Source: CAZDKK01 sp964506245 | GTDB lineage: Bacteria; Eisenbacteria; RBG-16-71-46; CAIMUX01; WJJG01 | Assembly (NCBI GenBank): GCA_964506245.1 | Contig: CAZDKK010000015.1 | Location: 1-64,000 of the forward strand | DNA: 64,000 bases | Reading direction: 5' to 3' | In this document: positions 52,401-60,249 of the stretch, piece by piece | How positions within the stretch are numbered: position 1 is the first letter of the stretch | Layout: each line of letters begins with the position of its first letter | Notes under the pieces: model-generated | Database searches by the model: none | The model's input: the letters and a program-made list of their open reading frames with translations, nothing else | Told to the model about the DNA's origin: nothing | Translations under genes and position numbers: made by a program

Positions 52401-55400
52401 CAACAATATGATCTACAACGTGTACGCCAACGGCACGTCGGGCGACCAGGGCATCTGCATCGGCATCATCGATGGCAATGGCGACACGATCGCCTACAAC
52501 TCGGTTTACGTGGCGGGCGACATCGATCCGACCGGCGCCTCGAACGCGACGCAGAGCCAAGTCGGCATCCGGATCGCCAACACGACACCGGCCAACCTGA
52601 CCCTCAAGAACAACATCTTCTCGGTCGATGTCAACTCGAACACCGCGACCTTGAAGCACTACGCGATCGTGGCGCCTTCGACGAGCTACGCCTGGGGCAC
52701 CGGTGGCTGCGACAACAACGACTACTATGTGAACCCGGCCAATCCGCAGATGGTCCTGGGCGGGATCGGGACGACCGTGCCGTATACCGAGGTGCCAACG
52801 CTGGCAAGCTGGCGGACGCAGTTCACACCCAACCAGGACGGCTTCTCGGTGAGCTCGAATCCGCCCTTCGTGTCGGCCACCGACCTGCACCTGCTGACGG
52901 ACGTGCCGACGCCGCTCGAGTCGGGCGGCACGCCGATCACCGGCGTGGGGTACGACTACGACGGCGACGCGCGCAATGCCACGACGCCCGACATCGGTGC
53001 GGACGAGGGCGACTTCACGGTGCTCCTGGAGCACGACATCGCGGCGGTGGCCTTCATCGACCCGACCAACGGCGGCACCAAGATCGCCGGAACGCCCTTT
53101 AACCCCCGGGCGTCGTTCGAGAACCTGGGTCTCGAGGTCGAGAACGACGTCGTGGTGCGCTTCCGCATCGTCGATGAGACCTCGACGGAGGTTTACAACG
53201 AGGTCGACACCCTGACGGTCATCAATCCCGGCACCGGCCCGGAGACAGCCACTTTCCCAGAGTTCAGTTTCAGCACGGGCGGGGCGTACACGATGTACGC
53301 CAAGTCCGAGCTGCCCGGAGATGACAACCCGAGCAATGACGAGATCACCGGCACGGTCACCGTGTTCGCACCGCTGGCAGGCGTCTACGACGTCGGCGCG
53401 GCCGAGCCAGCACCCTTCAACTCACTGACCAACGCCATCGGCGCCCTGAACACCGTCGGCGTGTCGGCTCCCGTGACCTTCGTCCTGGTCGACGCCAGCT
53501 ACACGGCGCCGGCCGAGACCTTCCCGCTCACGATCAACGCCTACCCAGGCGCCAGCGAGACCAACACCTTCACGATCCGGCCGGCGGGTCCGGGGACGAC
53601 GATCAGCGGCACGAGCACGACCGCGGCCATCGTTCTCAACGGCGCCGACTACGTCACGATCGATGGGTCGAGCGGCCTGCTCCGGGCGCGTGATCTGACC
53701 ATCGTGAACACGAGCACGAGCAGCACGACCGCCGTCCTGTGGCTCAAGAGCCTCGGCGCGGATCTGGGCTGCGTCAACAACACGATCCAGAACTGCATCC
53801 TGATGGCGGGTGCCGATCAGTCGACGACGACGACCGTGACCTACGGCGTGATCGTGACCGGCAGCACGATCAGCACCTCCACGGGCGGCAACGACAACGA
53901 CGGCAACGCGTTCATCGGCAACGAGGTGCGCAAGACGCGCTGGGGCATCTACCTGGTGGGTGTCTCCGGCAACCTGAATGCGAACAACGTGGTGAGCGGC
54001 AACCTGGTGGGCCCCGAGGCCTTCGGCTCCGAGCAGATCGGCCAGGGCGGCATCGTCGGGACGTACCAGGACCATGTCTCGATCACCGGCAACGAGGTGC
54101 GCTTCGTGGGTGGCACCTACGCCACGACGACCGGCGGCGCCGACCGGACCGGCATCGGCCTCGGGGCCCCCGGCTGGCCGCCGACCGCCGCCGCCACGAT
54201 CAACTCGGTCGTCACGGGCAACCTGATCCACGACGTCGTGGAGGAGCGGACCTACGGGGCGGTTGGGATCGTGATGGCCGCATCGGGCACACCCAGCGCC
54301 AACCTCGTTGCCAACAACATGATCTACAACGTGCGCGGCAACGGCACCGGCAGCGACCAGTGCATCGGCCTCGGCATCGCCGCCGGCGACGGCGACACGG
54401 TCGTCTACAACTCGATTGCCATGTCCGGCGACCTCGATCCGGGCAGCAGCTCGGCGACCAGCCAGAGCAGCGCCGGCATCCGGATCTCCTCGACCACGCC
54501 GGCGAATCTCACGCTCAAGAACAACATCATCTCAGCCGACGTCAACTCGAACACCTCGACCTTGAAGCACTACGCGATCGTGGCGCCTTCGACGAGCTAT
54601 GCCTGGGGCACCGGCGGCTGCGACAACAACGACTACTATGCGAACCCGGCCAATCCGCAGATGGTCCTGGGCGGAATCGGGACGACCGTGCCGTACACCC
54701 AGGTGTCGACGCTGGCCGAGTGGCGGACGCAGTTCACGCCCAACCAGGACAGCTCCTCGGTGAGCGCGAACCCGCCTTTCGCGTCGGCCACCGACCTGCA
54801 CCTGCTGACGACCGTGCCGACGGCGCTCGAGTCGGGCGGCACGCCGATCACCGGCGTGGAGTACGACTACGACGGCGACGCGCGCAATGCCACGACGCCC
54901 GACATGGGTGCGGACGAGGGCGACTTCACGCCGCTCTTCGAGCACGACATCGCGGCGGTGGCCTTCATCGACCCGACCAACGGCGGCACCAAAATCGCCG
55001 GGACACCGTTCAGCCCGCAGGCCTCCTTCGAGAACGCGGGTCTGAACGTCGAGAACGACGTCCAGGTGCGCTTCCGGATCGTGGACGAGACCTCGACCGA
55101 GATCTACAACGAGGTCGACACCCTGGCGGTCATGAACCCGGCCGGCGGGCCGCAGACGGCCACGTTCGCGGAGATCAACCTCAGCTCCGCCGGCACATTC
55201 ACGATGTACGCCAAGTCCGAGCTGCCGGGGGATGACAACCCAGGTAACGACGAGATCATCGGCACGTTCACCGTGCTGGCGCCGCTGGCGGGCGTCTACG
55301 ACGTCGGCGCGGCTGAGCCAGCACCCTTCAACTCACTGACCAACGCCATCGGCGCCCTGAACACCGTCGGCGTGTCGGCTCCCGTGACCTTCGTCCTGGT

Positions 55401-57501
55401 CGACGCCAGCTACACGGCGCCGGCCGAGACCTTCCCGCTCACGATCAACGCCTACCCAGGCGCCAGCGAGACCAACACCTTCACGATCCGGCCGGCGGGT
55501 CCGGGGACGACGATCAGCGGCACGAGCACGACCGCGGCCATCGTTCTCAACGGCGCCGACTACGTCACGATCGATGGGTCGAGCGGCCTGCTCCGGGCGC
55601 GTGATCTGACCATCGTGAACACGAGCACGAGCAGCACGACCGCCGTCCTGTGGCTCAAGAGCCTCGGCGCGGATCTGGGCTGCGTCAACAACACGATCCA
55701 GAACTGCATCCTGATGGCGGGTGCCGATCAGTCGACGACGACGACCGTGACCTACGGCGTGATCGTGACCGGCAGCACGATCAGCACCTCCACGGGCGGC
55801 AACGACAACGACGGCAACGCGTTCATCGGCAACGAGGTGCGCAAGACGCGCTGGGGCATCTACCTGGTGGGTGTCTCCGGCAACCTGAATGCGAACAACG
55901 TGGTGAGCGGCAACCTGGTGGGCCCCGAGGCCTTCGGCTCCGAGCAGATCGGCCAGGGCGGCATCGTCGGGACGTACCAGGACCATGTCTCGATCACCGG
56001 CAACGAGGTGCGCTTCGTGGGTGGCACCTACGCCACGACGACCAGCGGCGCCGACCGGATGGGCATCGGTCTCGGCGCCGGCGGCTGGTCACCGACGGCA
56101 ACCGCGACGATCAACTCGGTCGTTACGGGCAATCTCATCCACGAAGTGGTGGAAGAGCGGACCTACTCGGCGGTCGGGATCATCGTAGCCGGTTCGGGCA
56201 CGCCCAGCGCGAACCTCGTCGCCAACAACATGATCTTCGGCGTGCGCTCCAACGGCACGGCGGGCGATCAGAGCATCGGCCTCGGCATCGGCGGCGGTGA
56301 CGGCGACACGGTGGCCTACAACTCGATCTCGCTGAGCGGTGACCTCGACCCCGGCACCGCGACCTCGGCCAGCTACAGCGGGTGCGGCATCCGGATCTCT
56401 TCGACGACGCCGGCGAACCTCACGCTCAAGGACAACATCATCTCGGTCGACTACACGTCGAACACGGCAACGCTGATGCACTTCGCGATCGTGGCTCCGG
56501 CGACGACCTACGCGTGGGGCACCGGCGGCAGCAACAACAACGACTACTTCGTGAACGCGGCCAACCCGCAGATGGTGCTGGGCGGCGTCGGAACGAGCAT
56601 CCCGTACACCTATGTGACGACGCTGGCCGGCTGGCAAGCTGTATTCACGCCCGGCCAGGACAGCCTCTCGATCTCGGCCGACCCGCTCTTCGTGGGCCCG
56701 ACCGATCTGCACATCAGCACGGCCGGCCCGATCTCGCCGGTCTCCAACGCGGGTGTTCCGCTGGCGGCGGTCACCACCGACTACGACGGTGACCTGCGCA
56801 ACGCGACCACGCCCGACATCGGCGCCGACGAGTTCACGATCGTCGTCCCGGTGAACATCTCGATCGCTGACGTTCAGGTGGTCGAGGGCAATCCGGGGGA
56901 TCCGAATCCGATCGCGGCCTTCGCCGTCACCCTGGACGCGGCCCCGGTCGACTCGGTCTGGGTGAGCTACACGACGCTGGACAGCACGGCCACGGTCGCC
57001 AACAACGACTACGTGGCTGCCGCCGGCCTGCTCGTGTTCGCTCCGGGTGAAGTGGCCGACACGATCCTGGTCACGGTGGTCCCCGACTCGACCTGGGAGC
57101 CGGACGAGTGCTTCATGGTCGTCCTGAGCGATCCGGTGGGCGCGACCATCGCCGATCCGGTGGGCGTCGGCACGATCCTGAACGACGACGAGTTCTCCGG
57201 TGTCGAGCCGAACGAGATCCCGAAGGCGACCTTCCTGGCAGGCAGCCGGCCGAACCCGGCGGCGGGCGCAGCGACGATCTTCTACGGTCTGAGCGCGCCG
57301 AGCCACGTCAAGCTCGACCTGTACGACCTGCAGGGACGCCTGGTGCGGCGATTGGCCGACGGCCCCGAGACCGCGGGCTACAAGCGCGTGGTCTGGGACG
57401 GCCGGGATGGCCGCGGTCACTCCGTCGGTTCGGGCTTCTACTTCTTGAGGCTCAAGACCGAGGAGAAGACCTACACGAAGCCGATCAGGATCCTACGGTA
57501 G
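49408..57501 (+). CDS. Giant beta-helix surface protein with tandem repeats
   Basis: 2697 residues from an ATG behind GAGGAGGA. A signal peptide (1-30, ending PASAQ) leads into a parallel beta-helix rich in Asn/Gly/Thr (IRNNTFNDTYANGIRL, NTLKNLIVEENLIRS, VYNNRVAIGPGVVS). From about residue 690 the protein consists of three units of 637 residues (1911 bp), each a beta-helix followed, in units 1 and 2, by a CARDB-like Ig domain (HDIAAVAFIDPTNGGTKIAGTPF). Near residues 2475-2590 lies a Calx-beta domain (VNISIADVQVVEGNPGDPN, ending GTILNDDE). The last 85 residues are the FlgD-like sorting domain ending IRILR. Units 2 and 3 share a perfect 729-bp stretch. Likely an adhesin or polysaccharide-binding surface protein; enzyme activity not evident. 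Confidence 0.85.
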   Translation: MRKSSRISLHLGVSVLSVLLLAALAIPASAQLQGGNSYPIDGTENPPVSFASITSAVTYMTASGVTGSGQVWLELSPGYAGEAGPVTIGAIPGVSATLGVTFRPDSGYVATSEIAGGSSTQWAIRIAGSYITLDGQGGGGGGGRDWTIRCTGSGTSGYGQSAVRIDNTSGSLTDIAVRYCILEAEAANTTSAIFGMTGSTSNTLKNLIVEENLIRSTGLTSPNCRGYGMSLATISNAGNTGWIIRNNTFNDTYANGIRLTGGFPGALIYGNEIYHTATITQPSATEYSGIYFSTSASAGTQIYDNLVYDIKLAGASSAVNGLYFYTANSTGDRIKVYNNRVAIGPGVVSAIDIFGIREYTSSGGLIDYDYNSVWIGGSPTSGSNNSAAFRKQSSGVLNVRNNIFYNARSNNGATGTHWAIMANNTTFASINYNDYYADGTGGVLGTTTGATGGNVTTLAAWKAAVPADVASVSQDPHYVNAAGSPPDLHLDATIASQLESGGTAIAGIDYDFEGDIRYGSAGYSGTGTAPDIGADEMEGLPLDLTPPVITYIPLANDAGTTTREFTDVAVTDASGVNGSAGTRPRVYYKKYGDANTWGDNTSATDGWKYAEANGSTSPFDFTIDYSLVYGGSVASGDTIQYFVVAQDLASTPNVGINSGTFAAQPASVDLTTAAFPITGTINSYLIVGTLAGEFTVGTGGDYETLKGAFDDINLNVVAGEITLTILASGTTETASAVLNAVAYQGGPWTITIKPEAGATPTITGAIGGALVKLNGADHVVIDGSNSAGGTTRDLTFANTSTAASGVIWMNSLGAGQGATDNTVKNCIVLAGADQSTGTTETWGIVCSGTSMSTTGYGADNDNITIANNEVRKVRWGIYVLGISGNPNETYLIEGNLIGPAAFGSESIGRGGITIRYTNHATIQDNEVRCVGGTYALTSSGTDRVGIGVGGDIWSPTPTTAGGCVVQRNVVHDIVEERTFSAVGIVVAGQGSPSGNLIVNNMIYNVYANGTSGDQGICIGIIDGNGDTIAYNSVYVAGDIDPTGASNATQSQVGIRIANTTPANLTLKNNIFSVDVNSNTATLKHYAIVAPSTSYAWGTGGCDNNDYYVNPANPQMVLGGIGTTVPYTEVPTLASWRTQFTPNQDGFSVSSNPPFVSATDLHLLTDVPTPLESGGTPITGVGYDYDGDARNATTPDIGADEGDFTVLLEHDIAAVAFIDPTNGGTKIAGTPFNPRASFENLGLEVENDVVVRFRIVDETSTEVYNEVDTLTVINPGTGPETATFPEFSFSTGGAYTMYAKSELPGDDNPSNDEITGTVTVFAPLAGVYDVGAAEPAPFNSLTNAIGALNTVGVSAPVTFVLVDASYTAPAETFPLTINAYPGASETNTFTIRPAGPGTTISGTSTTAAIVLNGADYVTIDGSSGLLRARDLTIVNTSTSSTTAVLWLKSLGADLGCVNNTIQNCILMAGADQSTTTTVTYGVIVTGSTISTSTGGNDNDGNAFIGNEVRKTRWGIYLVGVSGNLNANNVVSGNLVGPEAFGSEQIGQGGIVGTYQDHVSITGNEVRFVGGTYATTTGGADRTGIGLGAPGWPPTAAATINSVVTGNLIHDVVEERTYGAVGIVMAASGTPSANLVANNMIYNVRGNGTGSDQCIGLGIAAGDGDTVVYNSIAMSGDLDPGSSSATSQSSAGIRISSTTPANLTLKNNIISADVNSNTSTLKHYAIVAPSTSYAWGTGGCDNNDYYANPANPQMVLGGIGTTVPYTQVSTLAEWRTQFTPNQDSSSVSANPPFASATDLHLLTTVPTALESGGTPITGVEYDYDGDARNATTPDMGADEGDFTPLFEHDIAAVAFIDPTNGGTKIAGTPFSPQASFENAGLNVENDVQVRFRIVDETSTEIYNEVDTLAVMNPAGGPQTATFAEINLSSAGTFTMYAKSELPGDDNPGNDEIIGTFTVLAPLAGVYDVGAAEPAPFNSLTNAIGALNTVGVSAPVTFVLVDASYTAPAETFPLTINAYPGASETNTFTIRPAGPGTTISGTSTTAAIVLNGADYVTIDGSSGLLRARDLTIVNTSTSSTTAVLWLKSLGADLGCVNNTIQNCILMAGADQSTTTTVTYGVIVTGSTISTSTGGNDNDGNAFIGNEVRKTRWGIYLVGVSGNLNANNVVSGNLVGPEAFGSEQIGQGGIVGTYQDHVSITGNEVRFVGGTYATTTSGADRMGIGLGAGGWSPTATATINSVVTGNLIHEVVEERTYSAVGIIVAGSGTPSANLVANNMIFGVRSNGTAGDQSIGLGIGGGDGDTVAYNSISLSGDLDPGTATSASYSGCGIRISSTTPANLTLKDNIISVDYTSNTATLMHFAIVAPATTYAWGTGGSNNNDYFVNAANPQMVLGGVGTSIPYTYVTTLAGWQAVFTPGQDSLSISADPLFVGPTDLHISTAGPISPVSNAGVPLAAVTTDYDGDLRNATTPDIGADEFTIVVPVNISIADVQVVEGNPGDPNPIAAFAVTLDAAPVDSVWVSYTTLDSTATVANNDYVAAAGLLVFAPGEVADTILVTVVPDSTWEPDECFMVVLSDPVGATIADPVGVGTILNDDEFSGVEPNEIPKATFLAGSRPNPAAGAATIFYGLSAPSHVKLDLYDLQGRLVRRLADGPETAGYKRVVWDGRDGRGHSVGSGFYFLRLKTEEKTYTKPIRILR
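53404..54132 (+). repeat. Perfect 729-bp direct repeat, copy 1
   Basis: Compared line by line, this stretch is identical to 55315-56043. It covers the start of repeat unit 2, from AEPAPFNSLTNAIGALN to the ATYATTT-type end of the beta-helix block. Flanking sequence of the two units differs at many positions, so exact identity is local and recent. Confidence 0.9.
55315..56043 (+). repeat. Perfect 729-bp direct repeat, copy 2
   Basis: Second copy of the 53404-54132 stretch, at a distance of 1911 bp. The first difference downstream is G (54133) against A (56044). Confidence 0.9.
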
Positions 57502-57553
57502 TTCCCGGGCTGTCGGCCGGGGCGCGAGCCCCGATCGACGCCGGCCCTAGAGC

Positions 57554-57588
57554 GAAGCCGGCCGAGGGATCTGCCCTCGGCCGGCTTC
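57554..57588. terminator. Intrinsic terminator
   Basis: A perfect 15-bp inverted repeat GAAGCCGGCCGAGGG / CCCTCGGCCGGCTTC with a 5-nt loop ATCTG, followed by TCCTT. It lies between the convergent giant-protein and propeller genes and may serve both. Confidence 0.88.
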
Positions 57589-57624
57589 TCCTTCCGAGCC
57601 GCGCCCAGCCGCCGCCAGGGGATC

Positions 57625-59157
57625 TCAGCGCGCCAGCAAGAGGATGCGGTGGGACGCCGTGCCGCCCTGGGTAGCGAGGCGGCACCAGTAGGTCCCCGCG
57701 GGTAGCTCCGTGCCCCGCCACGTCACGGAGTGCTCGCCGGCCGCATGCGACGCCCCATCGAGCAGCCGGTCGACAAGCCGGCCGTCGGCGGAGTAGAGCC
57801 CGAGCGTGACCGGCCCCGCCTGCGCGAGCGCGAAGCGGATGGTGGCTGCCCCGCGGCACGGGTTCGGATCGATGCTCAGCAGCAGTTCCCCCGCTGTGCC
57901 CGCCAGCTCGATCGGCACGCTGGCTGGATCGACGCTGCGATAGGCCCGCACATCGGTGCCCACGCCGCACACCACCAGCGTTCCGCTGTGGCCCATCGAC
58001 GGCCCCCCGATGTTGATATTCGTGACCGGCACGCTCCAGATCGGGGTCAGATCGGCCTCGTAGACGTAGAGCCGCCCGCCGTTGAACCCGCTGTTGGAGA
58101 AGTAGACGCGGCCATCGGCGCCGATGGCCATGCGCGGCGCTGAGAAACCGTCGATGATCTCCGTCTGGTCGAGGACGGCGCCGGTGTTGGGATCGAGGCG
58201 GGCGAGCCGGGGACCCGCGATCATGACATAGACCGATCCGTCGGGACCGACGCCGCACTCGCCGGCCGCGCCCGATATCGTCGGGACGTGCCACTTCTCG
58301 ATGAACCGCGTGCCGTCGTCGCTGAAGGCGTAGAAGAAATCGACCGAGGGGTTGTTCTGCGTGCGGGCGAGATAGACGGTGCCGTCGGGACCGACCATCG
58401 GCGTAGTCTGGATCAGGAAGCCGGCCATCACGGGGCTCTGGTACAGGCGCTGCCCGGTGGCGGCATCGTAGCGCACCAGGATGTTGCCGCCGGCGGCGGC
58501 ATCGGCCACGTAGAAGGCGCTGCCGTAGAGCGCCCCGCCGCAGGTGCCGCTGACGGAGCCGACGCGGGCCGCGTGCCAGACCGTCGATCCGTCCTGCGCG
58601 TCGAAGCGCCAGATGTCCATGAACGAGCCGACGATCGGGTCGCCGTTGTCGGCGAAGACCATGCCGTCGTACGCGCCGGCGCTCTGCTCCACCTGCGAGA
58701 TCCAGACCGTGTCACCGGTCGCCGCGTCCAGGCAGTAGAGGCGAGCCCAGACCGATGCCCCATTGCCCGAGCGCGACGCGTAGACCTTGCCGTCCCGCAC
58801 GCCTCCGATCCACGGCGTCCAGTCATCGGTGTAGTAGGGCAGCTCGATCGCCCACTCCTCGTGGCCGTCGGTGAGGTTCATGGCAACGAGGAAAGCGTCG
58901 TGGGGCTGCTGGTAGGGCCAGCGCAGCTGCCGCACCATGAAGACCCGATCCCCCTCGATCACCGGGTGCCAGGCGATGAGCGAGGAGCGGCCGCCCGACC
59001 AGAGCAGGTCGGCGGCGGTGGGGCCGCGCTCGTCCGTCAGACCGTTGCGCCCGGCGTTTCCGCCGGAGTTGTTCCAATCACCGGCGCCGGCCACCGGGGT
59101 CAGCACGCCGAGTGCAAGGACGAGGATACCCGGAAGTGCCCAGCGATGCTGTTGCAT
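57625..59157 (-). CDS. Exported PQQ-like beta-propeller with FlgD-like sorting domain
   Basis: 510 residues from an ATG with AGGAGG 6 nt upstream. A signal peptide (1-25, ending PVAGAG) is followed by DWNNSGGNAGRNGLTDERGPTAADLLWSGG, the usual opening of PQQ-repeat proteins. Repeats such as RVFMVRQLRWP, KVYASRSGNGA, LYCLDAATGDTVWISQVE, TGQRLYQSPV and RVYFSNSGFNGGRLYVYEAD form a propeller of about 8 blades; the tryptophan docking residues are partly kept. No methanol-dehydrogenase active site is seen. The last 80 residues are the FlgD-like domain (SIDPNPCRGAATIRFALAQ ... LLAR). A secreted or surface binding protein is likely. Confidence 0.85.
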   Translation of the reverse strand: MQQHRWALPGILVLALGVLTPVAGAGDWNNSGGNAGRNGLTDERGPTAADLLWSGGRSSLIAWHPVIEGDRVFMVRQLRWPYQQPHDAFLVAMNLTDGHEEWAIELPYYTDDWTPWIGGVRDGKVYASRSGNGASVWARLYCLDAATGDTVWISQVEQSAGAYDGMVFADNGDPIVGSFMDIWRFDAQDGSTVWHAARVGSVSGTCGGALYGSAFYVADAAAGGNILVRYDAATGQRLYQSPVMAGFLIQTTPMVGPDGTVYLARTQNNPSVDFFYAFSDDGTRFIEKWHVPTISGAAGECGVGPDGSVYVMIAGPRLARLDPNTGAVLDQTEIIDGFSAPRMAIGADGRVYFSNSGFNGGRLYVYEADLTPIWSVPVTNINIGGPSMGHSGTLVVCGVGTDVRAYRSVDPASVPIELAGTAGELLLSIDPNPCRGAATIRFALAQAGPVTLGLYSADGRLVDRLLDGASHAAGEHSVTWRGTELPAGTYWCRLATQGGTASHRILLLAR

Positions 59158-59342
59158 GGTCGCCTCCTGGTGCCAGGGTGTGGGTGGGAAATCATCGGCC
59201 CTGATGGCCTGATGAACACATCCATTGTCCCATGCGGGTGACCGCGGGAGCAAGCGAGGGGCACAAATGGGCCGGCGGCCCGGGCACGAGTGGAGGCTGT
59301 CTCTCGCGCGCGGTCCGCCGGCACATCACCCGGGCTGCTGCG

Positions 59343-60053
59343 TCAATACTCCTCGGTGAGGATCCGGGTGCCCAGTTGCTCAGCGGTGATGGTGCCCGCC
59401 TCGCGGGCGCGCAGGTCGCTCATCCGGGCGCGCAAGGTCAGGCGCTCCAAATCGTTACGCCGGAAGTAGCGGTGATCGTCCAGCGAGACCGCGACCACGA
59501 CCCAGTCCTGGTCGCTGAGCTGCGTGAGCATGTCGCCCGCATCGATGAGCATCTCGCGCAGCTCCTCCTTGCCGCGGGCGTAGCACCGATCGTCGCGCTT
59601 CTTGCGATTGGCGCGCCAGCGGTCGTAGGCGTCCTCGTCCTTCTTGTCATCCCGGTCGCGCGTGATCGCATCGTCGTCCTCGTCATCCCAGTCCTCGTCG
59701 TCCCAGTCGATGATGACACGGTCCCGATGGCGGCTGATGCCCAGGCCCCGCAGCAGGGACCACCCGTGGCTGTCAGACCACTGGCCGCTCGTCAGCGAGG
59801 CCTCGAAGCTGAAGACCAGGCCGTATCCGGGCAAGTAGGTGCCCTGGTTCGGCCCCCCCGAGCTGACCAGCCAGTAGGGGCTGTCGATCAAGACGTCGCT
59901 GATAAAGTCCTCCATCATGCCGATCTCGCGCTGCAGCTTCTTCGACATCTCCTGGGCGCCGGCCGGCCCGGCGGCGACCGCGACGGCAACCGGGACCAGG
60001 ATCGCGATGGAGGCCCAGGTTCTCAGGCCCGGACGGTGGCTAATGGCTCGCAT
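59343..60053 (-). CDS. Exported protein with acidic charged segment
   Basis: 236 residues from an ATG preceded by GGGAGGAG. A signal peptide covers residues 1-33 (VAVAAGPAGAQ). The mature protein opens with a helical SKKLQREIGMMEDFISDVLIDSPYWLVSSGG block, then a beta-rich GYGLVFSFEASL. Residues 115-155 are extremely charged, with repeated D and E runs (IIDWDDEDWDDEDDDAITRDRDDKKDEDAYDRW in outline), possibly calcium- or metal-binding. The C-terminal half (YARGKEELREMLIDAGDMLTQLSDQDWVVVAVSLDD) is alpha/beta. Not recognised. It is transcribed divergently from the lipoprotein gene at 60250. Confidence 0.7.
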   Translation of the reverse strand: MRAISHRPGLRTWASIAILVPVAVAVAAGPAGAQEMSKKLQREIGMMEDFISDVLIDSPYWLVSSGGPNQGTYLPGYGLVFSFEASLTSGQWSDSHGWSLLRGLGISRHRDRVIIDWDDEDWDDEDDDAITRDRDDKKDEDAYDRWRANRKKRDDRCYARGKEELREMLIDAGDMLTQLSDQDWVVVAVSLDDHRYFRRNDLERLTLRARMSDLRAREAGTITAEQLGTRILTEEY

Positions 60054-60249
60054 CGTCTCCTCCCTTCTGCAAGAACCCTTCGGACGGCTCCGAGGGGGGG
60101 CCATGGCTCCGGCCGTCCACGCTCACAGCTATCGACGTGCGCCAGGCTCCGGGTGTTCGACCGAATCTCGACCGGCCACGCCTCCGGCGCAGGATGCTGG
60201 TCATCCGGGCCTGTCTCCCCTAAACTCAGCCCCGGAGAGGTCCGCCAGC

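Larger units (their letters stand above)
51476..57010 (+). repeat. Three tandem 1911-bp coding repeats
   Basis: Units begin near 51476, 53387 and 55298, each with the frame LAGxxxVGxxxxxxxxLxxAxxxxN. Unit 1 matches unit 2 best between 52600 and 53060 (constant offset 1911). The middle parts differ more. Offset is a multiple of 3, so the reading frame is preserved. Confidence 0.85.

Noticed and set aside
49429..53034. Minus-strand open frame of 1201 codons opposite the giant surface gene
   Set aside because: Its D/R/V-rich low-complexity composition mirrors the Asn/Gly/Thr repeats of the plus-strand protein.
51476..57010. CRISPR array or transposon-derived repeat
   Set aside because: Repeats are long, in frame and coding, with 1911-bp period and no spacers, inverted ends or transposase.
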